This document shows, piece after piece, positions 17,554 through 27,722 of a DNA stretch of 64,000 nt. The notes beneath the pieces are model-generated. The model saw only the letters and a program-made list of their open reading frames with translations, had not been told where the DNA came from and did no database searches. Origin of the DNA: Xanthocytophaga agilis. Its GTDB lineage: Bacteria > Bacteroidota > Bacteroidia > Cytophagales > 172606-1. The stretch lies in contig NZ_JASJOU010000001.1 of NCBI RefSeq assembly GCF_030068605.1, forward strand, positions 992,001-1,056,000. The letters run 5' to 3'. The position numbers were made by a program, and so were the translations under genes. Numbering within the stretch: the first letter of the stretch is position 1; each line of letters starts with the position of its first letter.

Positions 17554-18627
17554 ATGTTTACAATAGATGCACACCTGGATTTGAGTATGAATGCCATGGA
17601 ATGGAATAGAGATATCCGCCAGACAGTTGATACGATCCGGAAGCGAGAAATTGGTATGTCTGACAAGCCGGATCGGGCTAAGGCAACTGTATCGTTACCT
17701 CAATTACGGGAAGGAAATGTAGGATTAGTTGTAGCAACCCAGATTGCCCGATATGTTGCCCCTGACAATCCCCTTCCAGGTTGGAATTCTCCAGAACAAG
17801 CCTGGGCTCAGACCCAGGCTCAGGTTGCCTGGTATAAGGCTATGGAAGAGGAGGGACAAATGGTACAGATACATAATCTGGAATCACTGGAAGCACATTT
17901 GAAAGTTTGGAATGGAGAAGGAAGCACTGAAAAAAAGCCTATTGGGTATATTCTGAGCCTGGAAGGTGCTGATTCCCTTGTAACGGTTCAGCATGTGGAA
18001 AGAGCTTATAATTATGGACTTCGAGCCATCGGCCCCGCCCATTATGGACCAGGACGATATGCACAAGGAACGGATGCAACAGGAGGGCTTGGTACCAAGG
18101 GGCGTGAACTGCTCAAAGAAATGGAACGACTCAATATCATCCTGGATGCAACACATTTATGTGATGACAGTTTCTGGGAAGCTATGGATCATTTTCATGG
18201 AGCTATTTGGGCCAGTCACAATAACTGCAGGGCGTTGGTAAACCATAACCGACAATTCAGTGACGAACAGATTAAGGAGTTGATTCGCAGAGAGGCTGTA
18301 ATTGGCGGTGCTTTAGATGCATGGATGATGGTACCTGGATGGGTGAGAGGAAAATCTACTCCTGAAAGTACAAATTGTAATCTGGAAGTGATGATTGACC
18401 ATCTGGATCATATTTGTCAGTTGGCAGGAAATGCATTACATATTGGTATTGGTTCTGATTTAGATGGTGCATTTGGAAAGGAGCAATGTCCCTATGATCT
18501 GGAAACTATTGCAGATCTCCAAAAGATACCTGATTTATTGTTAAAAAGAGGTTATACTGATACGGATATTCAGAATGTGATGCACGGAAATTGGTTACGT
18601 TTTCTAAGGAGAGTATGGTCAAAATGA
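17554..18627 (+). CDS. M19 (renal dipeptidase) family peptidase
   Basis: 357 residues from the ATG at 17554; a TTG 12 bp upstream is less likely. Metal ligands of the M19 binuclear site are visible: His7-x-Asp9 (IDAHLDLS), the bridging Glu in LSLEGADS, His in DATHLCD and His in ASHNN, plus the substrate-pocket motif IGSDLDGAFG near 300. No signal peptide, so cytosolic. M19 enzymes cleave dipeptides and often accept a D-residue at the C-terminal side. That fits the D-amino-acid genes upstream: peptide hydrolysis would release D-Ser or D-Thr for the PLP enzyme (inference). Confidence 0.88.
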   Translation: MFTIDAHLDLSMNAMEWNRDIRQTVDTIRKREIGMSDKPDRAKATVSLPQLREGNVGLVVATQIARYVAPDNPLPGWNSPEQAWAQTQAQVAWYKAMEEEGQMVQIHNLESLEAHLKVWNGEGSTEKKPIGYILSLEGADSLVTVQHVERAYNYGLRAIGPAHYGPGRYAQGTDATGGLGTKGRELLKEMERLNIILDATHLCDDSFWEAMDHFHGAIWASHNNCRALVNHNRQFSDEQIKELIRREAVIGGALDAWMMVPGWVRGKSTPESTNCNLEVMIDHLDHICQLAGNALHIGIGSDLDGAFGKEQCPYDLETIADLQKIPDLLLKRGYTDTDIQNVMHGNWLRFLRRVWSK

Positions 18628-18632
18628 GTTGG

Positions 18633-18671
18633 TTTACCATTCTGGATTCTTATTAAATTCAGAATGGTAAA
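18633..18671. terminator. Terminator-like hairpin without T tract
   Basis: Perfect 12-bp inverted repeat TTTACCATTCTG / CAGAATGGTAAA with a 15-base loop, directly after the dipeptidase stop. The missing T run makes simple intrinsic termination uncertain. Confidence 0.45.
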
Positions 18672-18737
18672 ATTGACTATGCATGAAATACACTCTTATA
18701 TTTACAGAGGTTTCATACTATTTATACTTTTTATATC

Positions 18738-19220
18738 GTGCTTACTTTTGATTTAGCTATCCTGGAACAAACATCGATTGTAAAGAATCTTTTATTGGAA
18801 GTGCAAAAATGGCTGTATGCCAGAGGATTGTCTCAATGGAATAATGCATTTTCCGATTACTGGATTCAGACAGAGATTTTGAATCAACATTTTTATATAG
18901 TAACACAAGGCACTACAATCGTAGCTACATTTCGTTTACTTACCAGTGACCCTGCTTTCTGGGGAGAAGACGATGCTTCTGCTTTATATTTACATACACT
19001 AGCAGTTGCAAGAACAGCTCAAGGTCAGAGTATAGGAACACAGATATTGGATTGGGTTACAGCTAAAGCCCAATCCGATAATAAATCTTTATTTCGATTG
19101 GATTGCTTAGCTAATAATCCGTTTTTAGTTAACTACTATGCAAAATATGGTTTTCAGTATGTACGCAAAAAATGGGTTCAGGAAAGTGAATATATATTGT
19201 ATGAAAAAACTTTAAGTTAG
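18738..19220 (+). CDS. GNAT-family N-acetyltransferase
   Basis: 160 residues, GTG start; no ATG fits better. The GNAT fold is recognisable by LYLHTLAVARTAQGQSIGTQIL, the acetyl-CoA loop (Q/RxxGxG/A-like, residues about 93-103), followed by LDCLANNPFLVNYYAKYGF, the typical strand-helix near the C-terminus. It transfers an acetyl group from acetyl-CoA to an unknown amine. It stands alone between the dipeptidase and a long spacer. A detoxification or antibiotic/amino-acid acetylation role cannot be distinguished. Confidence 0.8.
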   Translation: MLTFDLAILEQTSIVKNLLLEVQKWLYARGLSQWNNAFSDYWIQTEILNQHFYIVTQGTTIVATFRLLTSDPAFWGEDDASALYLHTLAVARTAQGQSIGTQILDWVTAKAQSDNKSLFRLDCLANNPFLVNYYAKYGFQYVRKKWVQESEYILYEKTLS

Positions 19221-19742
19221 TGTGGCTAAGTGATTAGTAATGAGTGTTTTGTTATGAGTAAAATTACCTGTTAAATAAGTTTTTTGATTTTGTGAAAGTA
19301 AAACTCAGAACTTGTCTGAAACTAGTTATGAGTTTATAATGAATCTTCTGCATATCTCCTTTTGCTTTCATATTTCTGCGAATTAGATTCTGTTGTCTCT
19401 CGAACATGATAAACGTACCTGGTCAGCCAGATTTTTATTGATTTATAATTCCAGTTGAAAAAATCTCCAGGTTAGAAAATTATTCGAACTGTTCTAATGC
19501 TCCACAATAGATTTGATCAAGTACTTTAAAAGACCAATTTCTTAAAAATGAGAATGTTAAGTATATGGATTTTCCTTTGGTATTCTGCAGTAAGACAAAA
19601 TCTTATTATGACATTTGTCAAATTTTCGATTGTATTTATTGTAAAAGAGATAGTGTCTATCTTTTTTCACTAATTTTGGAATTGTTTTTGTTTATCTTCG
19701 AGTGCAAAACATACTTCATCTTTTAACCAAACAAATCAATTT
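19221..19742 (+). other. 522-bp spacer upstream of the peptide transporter
   Basis: AT-rich, no gene or RNA recognised. TATCTTCG at 19693-19700 is one mismatch from the Bacteroidota -7 box, but the upstream TTTG spacing is poor, so I do not call a promoter. Confidence 0.4.
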
Positions 19743-21266
19743 ATGGCATTATCCTCATCGGGAGTAGCAACCGCCACCGGAAAAGAAAAATTTACACATC
19801 CATCCGGGCTCTATGTATTGTTCTTTACTGAAATGTGGGAGCGTTTCAGTTATTATGGTATGCGGGCGATTTTAATTTTATTTATGGTGGCAGGTCCTGC
19901 AAAAGGAGGAATGGGGTTGGCTGATGCTGAAGCTGGTGCTATTTATGGTATATATACATCTGCTGTATACTTTTTGTCCTTACCTGGAGGATGGATTGCC
20001 GATAATTTCCTGGGTCAGAAAAAATCTATCTGGTATGGGGGGATTATTATAATGATTGGACATATTATCCTTGCAATTCCGGGTAGTGATGGTATTTTCT
20101 TTTTGGGCTTAGCTACTGTGGCCATTGGAACTGGTTTATTGAAACCTAATATTAGTTCTGTAGTTGGCGAATTGTATCCAGAAGGTGGAGCTCGTCGTGA
20201 TGCGGGTTTTTCTATATTTTATATGGGGATTAATCTAGGTGGAGCAATTGGTATGCTAACCGTAGGCTATCTTGGTGAAAAAATAGGATGGCATTATGGT
20301 TTTGGGGCTGCTGCAGTGGGTATGCTTCTTGGTATAATCATTTTCAGAATTTTCAGCGAACAATATCTGAAGGAGTACGGCTTATTAAAAAAACAGGTGA
20401 AGAGTGAAGAAATACAAATAGAGAAAAAGTCATCTAACTCCTTAATAACTATTGTAATGGCTATTGTTTCTGTGTTGTTTTTAGCTATTCTTCAGTGGGC
20501 TGGTTATATCAACATATTTACAGCTACAGGTCTGGCACAATCAATGGGTATAATTATCGTTTCAATTGCTTTATTTTATTTCATCTTTATCTTTGTTGCA
20601 GGGGGATTAACAGGTATTGAGAAAAAGAGATTGTTTGTGATGTTTATTTTGTTTCTTTCCGCAGCAATCTTTTGGGCTGGTTATGAACAAGGTGGCTCTA
20701 CTTTGAATACATTTTCACAACGTTATACAGATAGAGATATAGTAGGATGGGAGATGCCTGCAAGTTGGTTACAGGGACTTCAATCAATCTATGTTATCAT
20801 GTTTGCTCCTATTTTTGCTGCAGTTTGGTTGTTTCTAAACAAAAGAAATATGAATCCCTCCGCTCCTGTTAAATTTGGAGTTGGGCTGGTTGTTTTAGGT
20901 GTGGGATTCCTGTTCATGGTTTTTGCTTCTCAAATTGTTATTACAGGTGCAAAAGCTTCTGCTTTATATTTGATTGTAGCTTATTTATTCTCAGTATTAG
21001 GTGAGTTATGTGTAAGTCCTGTTGGATTAAGTTTCTTTACCAAACTTGCTCCTCAAAGGTATGTTAGTCAATTAATGGGTATTTGGTTTGTGGCGACATC
21101 TTTAGGAACATTGATTGCTGGATTGGCTGCAGGCGTATTTGATGAGAAAAACGTAGCAAATATGCCAACTAATTTTATGTATATTGTCTATTTTACTGCT
21201 GGTTTTGGATTAATTATACTGCTCTTTTCTAAACAAATCAAAAAATGGATGGGAGGGGTTGAGTAA
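19743..21266 (+). CDS. POT-family proton-coupled oligopeptide transporter
   Basis: 507 residues, about 14 membrane segments. The ExxER-type proton/peptide motif FFTEMWERFSYYGMRAIL is at about 29-46. GTGLLKPNISSVVGELY and FSIFYMGINLGGAIGML (PTR2 signature) follow, and ELCVSPVGLSFFTKLAP lies near the C-terminus. It imports di- and tripeptides. It stands close to the dipeptidase and D-amino-acid genes and may feed them, though a 522-bp gap and the GNAT gene separate it, so co-regulation is unproven. Ends with an intrinsic terminator. Confidence 0.92.
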   Translation: MALSSSGVATATGKEKFTHPSGLYVLFFTEMWERFSYYGMRAILILFMVAGPAKGGMGLADAEAGAIYGIYTSAVYFLSLPGGWIADNFLGQKKSIWYGGIIIMIGHIILAIPGSDGIFFLGLATVAIGTGLLKPNISSVVGELYPEGGARRDAGFSIFYMGINLGGAIGMLTVGYLGEKIGWHYGFGAAAVGMLLGIIIFRIFSEQYLKEYGLLKKQVKSEEIQIEKKSSNSLITIVMAIVSVLFLAILQWAGYINIFTATGLAQSMGIIIVSIALFYFIFIFVAGGLTGIEKKRLFVMFILFLSAAIFWAGYEQGGSTLNTFSQRYTDRDIVGWEMPASWLQGLQSIYVIMFAPIFAAVWLFLNKRNMNPSAPVKFGVGLVVLGVGFLFMVFASQIVITGAKASALYLIVAYLFSVLGELCVSPVGLSFFTKLAPQRYVSQLMGIWFVATSLGTLIAGLAAGVFDEKNVANMPTNFMYIVYFTAGFGLIILLFSKQIKKWMGGVE

Positions 21267-21291
21267 AGATTTTCATTTTGTTTTATATATG

Positions 21292-21325
21292 AGACCTTCA
21301 CTACTAAGTGAAGGTCTTTATTTTT
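21292..21325 (+). terminator. Terminator after the POT transporter
   Basis: Stem AGACCTTCACT / AGTGAAGGTCT, loop ACTA, then TTATTTTT. It ends only 14 bp before the next ATG. Confidence 0.9.
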
Positions 21326-21338
21326 GAATATATCGTAT

Positions 21339-22355
21339 ATGAAGCATATTAATTTTCAAGATATTTTATTGGGTGTTGCCATTGGCGATGCGTTTGGTGC
21401 GGGTATTGAATTTATGGACAGGGATTGGATCAGAAATAATGTTGATTTCTCCAGATTTGTGAATGCCCGTTATCGTATACCTGCGACTGCTAACGAACCT
21501 GATATTTTTACCCGAAATTACACAGCGTGGGATTATACAGATGATACAGAAATGACATTAGGAGTAATTCATGCTCTGCTGTCTCATAAAGAGTTTACTC
21601 AGGATTTGTTGATAACTTATTGGACAAATGAATATTTGAAAGGTGTAAAGCAAAAAGGATATGGACGTAATGGTCATGGTTCTATGCGATGGGTATACAG
21701 TGGAGAGAAAACAATACGTGAAGTGAGAGATTTTCAACGAAATACAAACTACCCGGGTAATGCACCTGTTATGCGTGCTATTCCATTGGGATTAGTACCA
21801 GAAAATAAAATTAACTCGTTTGCTATCATCAATGCAAATGCCACTCATCCTCATTCCAAAGCTAGAGTTGCAAGTATTTTGATAGCTCGTGCTACATATT
21901 ATCTTCTTGTAAAGCAAGGTACCTCTGCAGAATTAATACTCTATTGCTGGGAACATGTCAAAGGGTTAGATAGAGAAACAGATTTCTTATTACAAGATCT
22001 CAATAATCTACCAGGTCCTGAGCAATTATTGGAAGAACAATATCAAATTCTTTGTGGTCCTCAACCTATTCAGCCACCTCGGTTTCTTCCAGGTATCAAA
22101 GGTGTTCCTTCAGATGCAATGTTAACGGCAGGTTGTATTTTGTATATACTAAAATATGCCCAAAATACTTTTGATGGGTTAAAGCTTGCAATTAACCTCG
22201 GTGGAGATGTCGATTCGGTAGCTTCTGTTTGTACTGGTATTCTGGCTGGCAAATATGGACTGAGCACTTTACCTGAATTTATGATCGCCAATGTGGAGGG
22301 AAAAGCTATGATAGAATCACTGGCAGCTGACTGGGAAACTTGTTTTGGAATGTAG
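21339..22355 (+). CDS. ADP-ribosylglycohydrolase family protein
   Basis: 338 residues from the ATG at 21339; a TTG at 21324 lies inside the preceding terminator's T run. It has the magnesium/ADP-ribose motifs of the family: LLGVAIGDAFGAGIEF (N-terminus), YTDDTEMTLG near 70, and NLGGDVDSVASVCTGILAG near 290. The first (GDAxG), TDDT and GGDxD motifs supply the two-metal site. It removes ADP-ribose from modified proteins or hydrolyses related ribosyl compounds. No ADP-ribosyltransferase is found nearby, so its target is open. Confidence 0.88.
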   Translation: MKHINFQDILLGVAIGDAFGAGIEFMDRDWIRNNVDFSRFVNARYRIPATANEPDIFTRNYTAWDYTDDTEMTLGVIHALLSHKEFTQDLLITYWTNEYLKGVKQKGYGRNGHGSMRWVYSGEKTIREVRDFQRNTNYPGNAPVMRAIPLGLVPENKINSFAIINANATHPHSKARVASILIARATYYLLVKQGTSAELILYCWEHVKGLDRETDFLLQDLNNLPGPEQLLEEQYQILCGPQPIQPPRFLPGIKGVPSDAMLTAGCILYILKYAQNTFDGLKLAINLGGDVDSVASVCTGILAGKYGLSTLPEFMIANVEGKAMIESLAADWETCFGM

Positions 22356-22423
22356 AAATATTAACGGGAATCTTACTAGTCAGCTACTATAGGAGCCCAA
22401 GATTCAAAAATATCATAAAAATA

Positions 22424-22450
22424 AACCCCTCCATTTTATATGGAGGGGTT
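22424..22450 (-). terminator. Terminator after groL
   Basis: Stem AACCCCTCCA / TGGAGGGGTT with a 7-base loop; on the minus strand it is followed by a T-rich run. Lies 23 bp beyond the groL stop. Confidence 0.85.
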
Positions 22451-22473
22451 ATATGCAGAACATGATTGGTTGA

Positions 22474-24120
<1,647 letters not shown>

Positions 24121-24205
24121 TTAAGGTTAATGAAAGAATTGAATGGATGTCGAAAACAAAAGCTTTATTACTTAATTGAGTAATAAGTAGTATTTGTTGT
24201 TATAC

Positions 24206-24484
24206 TTAGATAACTGCAAAGATGTCAGACTCACGCATGATCAGGTAGTCTTTGCCTTCAACGGTAATTTCAGTACCAGCATATTTACCGTATAGAACCG
24301 TATCGCCTACTTTTACAGTCAGAGGCTCATCTTTTTTACCGTTTCCTACGGCTACAATGGTACCTTTTTGTGGCTTTTCTTTCGCAGTGTCAGGAATGAT
24401 AATACCAGAAGCTGTTTTTTCCTCAGCGGCAGCCGGTTCAACCAGAACACGGTCTGCAAGCGGTTTTACGTTAACGTTAGCCAT
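24206..24484 (-). CDS. groES: GroES co-chaperonin (10 kDa)
   Basis: 92 residues, full length. N-terminal [12 protein letters not shown], the mobile loop [19 protein letters not shown] that contacts GroEL, and the roof/base strands [14 protein letters not shown]. First gene of the groES-groL transcript. An unusual cluster of TGACA/TGTCA words lies upstream. Confidence 0.97.
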   Translation of the reverse strand: MANVNVKPLADRVLVEPAAAEEKTASGIIIPDTAKEKPQKGTIVAVGNGKKDEPLTVKVGDTVLYGKYAGTEITVEGKDYLIMRESDIFAVI

Positions 24485-24621
24485 ATTTGTTTAAAAATTA
24501 AAAAAGGAATGTGAAATGGTTAAATATAGAAGCAATCTTTATTTGTTAAACCGCTTTAGCTATATCACTTTTAATGCCAATTATAGGTTTCTTCTACATT
24601 TCTACACAGAATTAATCATAC

Positions 24622-24721
24622 TGGCACACTTTTGTTAATATTTTAGTAATAAGTATGACATTTTTTCTGACAAAGCTGACATGTGTACCAAAACTGACAT
24701 GTCAGCTTGTATTTTCTGTCA
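24622..24721. promoter_or_regulatory. Candidate stress-response operator cluster between groES and the divergent gene
   Basis: TGACA occurs at 24656, 24668, 24677 and 24695, and TGTCA at 24700 and 24717. Two arms AAGCTGACATGT (24673-24684) and ACATGTCAGCTT (24697-24708) form a perfect 12-bp inverted repeat with a 12-bp gap, and CTGACATGTCAG (24694-24705) is itself a perfect palindrome. TGGCACACTTTTG at 24622-24634 resembles a sigma-54-type -24 element, but its -12 half does not match. No CIRCE (TTAGCACTC) sequence is seen. The rest of the 336-bp spacer shows nothing else. Confidence 0.5.
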
Positions 24722-24820
24722 TATTTTGATAAATTAGGTTAACAATAAGCAAAGAGAATAGGTGCGGTATTACTCATCCTGTAGTAAAAAATAGAGAATC
24801 AAATAAATGAATCAACGCCT

Positions 24821-25537
24821 ATGCAAACACTTTCTGCAAACTGGCTCACAGAAGGTCTTATAGACCTTGAGTACAAACAGTATGTTTTATTAGCTTATCT
24901 GAAACATGTACAGCAATGTTTTACTGAACAGAAACTGTATCCACAATTATCAGATTTAATTTTTCATTATCAGAATCTGAAAACGATTAAAACTGACAAA
25001 AAGCTTATCTACGAAAACTTTCCAAAGAAAGTTTCCAAAGCAGATTTTGAAAAATTACATCTTACGTATGAGAAGATTGTGCAAGATGATAAACTAATGG
25101 ATGAATTAGAGGCGATTATGGAGTTTGCAATGCCTAAGTTGCAGGAGACATTGCATACGGGGAAAAGTGTATATGAGTTTATCGAAGAGAAGATGCAAAT
25201 ATCTCCTATTGGTTTGACTTCTTTACGAACAGATGAAGGATTTCTTTTTCTATATGAACATCTAACAAACGACACACGGGTGTACCATTACCAGATCTCC
25301 TTATTTGAAAATACGTTTGAAAAATACAGAGGTATACATACTTCTTATCTGGAAACAGTGCGGAAAAGTACATATATTACGTTTGAAAATCTAAAAGTGG
25401 AAATTTCGCGTAAACATCAGGTAATGGCTAATCCGGCAACTTATCTTATTGCTTCTCAGATTTCTTGTCCATTAGATGAGACAATGTTGCCCGTTGCCAA
25501 GCGACTATTGATACGATACATCACTACTGCAGCCTGA
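24821..25537 (+). CDS. Conserved hypothetical protein divergent from groES
   Basis: 238 residues, soluble, predicted mostly helical and rich in Lys/Glu. No signal peptide, no membrane segment and no catalytic motif that I recognise. Its divergent position from groES across the TGACA/TGTCA cluster makes shared stress control plausible, but this is inference. A long perfect-stem terminator follows. Confidence 0.65.
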   Translation: MQTLSANWLTEGLIDLEYKQYVLLAYLKHVQQCFTEQKLYPQLSDLIFHYQNLKTIKTDKKLIYENFPKKVSKADFEKLHLTYEKIVQDDKLMDELEAIMEFAMPKLQETLHTGKSVYEFIEEKMQISPIGLTSLRTDEGFLFLYEHLTNDTRVYHYQISLFENTFEKYRGIHTSYLETVRKSTYITFENLKVEISRKHQVMANPATYLIASQISCPLDETMLPVAKRLLIRYITTAA

Positions 25538-25543
25538 ATAGAT

Positions 25544-25594
25544 CATAAAAAGAAAAGCCTGGAATGTCTATATATCCAGGCTTTTCTTTTTATG
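25544..25594. terminator. Strong bidirectional terminator
   Basis: Perfect 20-bp inverted repeat (25544-25563 with 25575-25594; core AAAAGCCTGGA / TCCAGGCTTTT) and A/T-rich outer stem, between the convergent hypothetical gene and secG. Confidence 0.92.
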
Positions 25595-25604
25595 AATATG
25601 TTTT

Positions 25605-25943
25605 TTATGGTTTTGCTGTATCCTGAGTTGCTGGTTGTGCCGCAGGTGCAGGTTGCTGAATAGCAGGAGCTGATTTTGTACGATTTCTTTTAATATTCAC
25701 AGTTCCATCTTCATTGGTAGCCTGACTTGTAGGAGCAACAAATGCTGTAGAAAGAACCAGTGCCATGATTGCAATTGCAAAGCCCCATGTTAATCTTTCT
25801 AACAAATCAGATGTGCGTTTTACACCCATTAGCTGACTTGCAGCTACACCAGATGCCAAACCACCTTTAGGATTTTGTAATAAGATAACTGCTGCTAATA
25901 ATACAGAAAGAAGAACAATGATACCAATAATAACCCAGAACAT
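25605..25943 (-). CDS. secG: Preprotein translocase subunit SecG
   Basis: 112 residues with two membrane segments: IIVLLSVLLAAVILLQNPKG, where the LLQxxKGGL loop is the SecG hallmark, and WGFAIAIMALVLSTAFV. A low-complexity Pro/Ala/Gln tail (about 85-112) is common in Bacteroidota SecG. Part of the inner-membrane SecYEG channel. Last gene of the minus-strand series sigma-54 activator, lptE, TPR protein, secG; 40 bp after the TPR gene. Confidence 0.92.
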   Translation of the reverse strand: MFWVIIGIIVLLSVLLAAVILLQNPKGGLASGVAASQLMGVKRTSDLLERLTWGFAIAIMALVLSTAFVAPTSQATNEDGTVNIKRNRTKSAPAIQQPAPAAQPATQDTAKP

Positions 25944-25983
25944 GTTTGTGTATTAGTTAAATATAAAATGTGATTGGTAATTT

Positions 25984-26769
25984 CTATAAATTTTTCAAAT
26001 CTTCAATTCGGGATGCAAAGTACGATTTTTTTTGTGGAAATTTCAAGCTTAATTTTTCGTACATTTCAATTGCCTTGTCAATTTTGCCTTGTTTGATAAG
26101 AATATTAGCTAAGTTTTCACTAATAATCTCTGGTGGACGTGTACTTTTTTCTGATAAGTCACGGTCTGTAAACGCATCTTTTTCGCCTAAATTAAGTGTA
26201 GAGATACGAGGTTCGGATTTTATGAAGCTGTCTATAATATCTCGTTGCACACTTTTCTTTAATCGCTGACTAAACCGTTCAACAACAGCTTCATCTTCAT
26301 TCAGACGCCCTAATTGTAATGCAGGTGTTTCTTCATCTGTTGAATCAAGAATTTTGAAACGATCATCCTGACGGGTTTTGATCACTGGCTCCAGAAGTTG
26401 ATCATGCATGTATACACGTGATGATTCACTCATCAATGCATCTAACTCTGGAGTAGTTTTTTCCTGAGATTCTGGCTTGTTTGTATCAACTAATACCGTT
26501 GATGTTTCTTTTTGTTTTTCTGATTTCTCAAGAAAGTCTTCACCAATTAAAAGGTTTTTGAGTGTTTCACGATCCAGTGCATAGGTTGCTGCTTGTCGCA
26601 ATTTTTGTGAAGCTAACATACTAGCATGCTCAAAATGACCTTGAGCTATAAGCATATATGCCAGTGAACAATATGGAAAAATTTTGGTTACATCTTCCAG
26701 TTTTTCCAGATCATCATCTGAAATACTATGCGGATTTTGTACTAATCGTAAAAAGGTATCTTTATTCAC
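25984..26769 (-). CDS. TPR-containing hypothetical protein of the lptE-secG neighbourhood
   Basis: 261 residues, soluble. The N-terminus has DDLEKLEDVTKIFPYCSLAYMLIAQG, and the C-terminus has a single clear TPR-like helix pair (KQGKIDKAIEMYEKLSLKFP), with a charged, probably disordered middle (about 100-200). No signal peptide. A gene like this commonly lies between lptE and secG in Bacteroidota (from memory), so a link to envelope biogenesis is likely but undefined. Confidence 0.75.
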   Translation of the reverse strand: MNKDTFLRLVQNPHSISDDDLEKLEDVTKIFPYCSLAYMLIAQGHFEHASMLASQKLRQAATYALDRETLKNLLIGEDFLEKSEKQKETSTVLVDTNKPESQEKTTPELDALMSESSRVYMHDQLLEPVIKTRQDDRFKILDSTDEETPALQLGRLNEDEAVVERFSQRLKKSVQRDIIDSFIKSEPRISTLNLGEKDAFTDRDLSEKSTRPPEIISENLANILIKQGKIDKAIEMYEKLSLKFPQKKSYFASRIEDLKNL

Positions 26770-26863
26770 TGAATAAAAAGTTGGAAAAGCAAAGGCGAAG
26801 ATACAGTATTTCTATTATAAACAGAAATAGACCTTTAAAACTTGAGCAAAACGTGTAATAAGA

Positions 26864-27409
26864 TTACCAGTTTGCTACAGACTTATTAAATACATCATAT
26901 ACAATTCTATCAGAGATAGTAGTGATTAGACTACTTTCTACCTGTGATAAAGATGTACCCTGAGCGAAATCTTCATAGGCTGAAAATTGCTGATCAAAGT
27001 TTTGTTCTTCATCCTGATTATTGACGTATTTCACCTGTACACGCATTGTCAAACGTTGCAATGAAGCTTGTACCTGAGTTCCCTGATTTCCGGTTGGTGC
27101 AACAGGAGTTACTTCATATCCAACAATAGAACCTTCGATATGCAAATCGCTGGTTGTAGTAACTATTTTTAATGGCGTATTATTCTGATAATAATCGCGC
27201 ATTCTTTCTGTGAAGGTTTGTGCCATATTTGCTGGCCCATTGCCTGCATTATTATAAAAGACATTAATAGAGATTGTTTTGACTTTAGAAAAATCCATTG
27301 TAGTTCCTGAAAATGAATAGATTTTACATCCATTTAATGGAACCAGAATAAGAGTTGTCAAAATTATAAAAAGCCTCTTACTGGAAAAGAGAATATGTGT
27401 AGAATACAT
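26864..27409 (-). CDS. lptE: LptE-family LPS-assembly lipoprotein
   Basis: 181 residues from the ATG at 27409. This start gives a compact lipoprotein signal ending in LVPLNGC, whereas the longer frame to 27517 adds residues of no use. The mature part shows the Bacteroidota LptE pattern: IYSFSGTTMDFSKVKTISI, NMAQTFTERMRDYY, DLHIEGSIVGYEVTP and a C-terminal FNKSVANW. LptE plugs the LptD barrel in the outer membrane and helps deliver LPS. Lies 95 bp upstream of the TPR gene. Confidence 0.85.
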   Translation of the reverse strand: MYSTHILFSSKRLFIILTTLILVPLNGCKIYSFSGTTMDFSKVKTISINVFYNNAGNGPANMAQTFTERMRDYYQNNTPLKIVTTTSDLHIEGSIVGYEVTPVAPTGNQGTQVQASLQRLTMRVQVKYVNNQDEEQNFDQQFSAYEDFAQGTSLSQVESSLITTISDRIVYDVFNKSVANW

Positions 27410-27456
27410 AGACTTTAGATTGTTTTCTGAAAATCCGCTAATAATGTGCCAAATAA

Positions 27457-27684
27457 TCAAAAGAGCATTGAAAAGGAATTGGTAAATACATAGATTATTA
27501 ACAAGATGACTACACAAATGAAACTTAGTATAGATCCTCGTACAATAAATATCTTACGATTGTACTTCTTTAAAATGCCTATCAATAACGAGATAATCCC
27601 AACAATAAACAGAACACTTGTAACAAACAGCAAGAGTATGAGACTGATTTTTCCTATCATAATCCGAACTAGTAAAAAAATCAA
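27457..27684 (-). CDS. Small two-TM membrane protein
   Basis: Up to 75 residues (or 67 from the second ATG at 27660): two hydrophobic segments, ISLILLLFVTSVLFIVGIIS and SILSFICVVILLIIYVF, joined by a basic loop KKYNRKIF. It fits exactly between the sigma-54 activator (38 bp upstream) and lptE (47 bp downstream), all on the same strand, which supports it as a real gene. No family recognised. Confidence 0.55.
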   Translation of the reverse strand: MIFLLVRIMIGKISLILLLFVTSVLFIVGIISLLIGILKKYNRKIFIVRGSILSFICVVILLIIYVFTNSFSMLF

Positions 27685-27722
27685 AAATCCAGATGAATAT
27701 AAGTGTAATAGTAAGAATGTAC

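Noticed and set aside
24622-24637. Sigma-54 promoter reading of TGGCACACTTTTGTTA
   Set aside because: The -24 half fits, but the -12 half lacks GC at the required spacing, so it is mentioned only as a resemblance.
24485-24820. CIRCE element (HrcA operator) before groES
   Set aside because: No TTAGCACTC or GAGTGCTAA sequence is present. The palindromes there are of the TGACA/TGTCA type instead.
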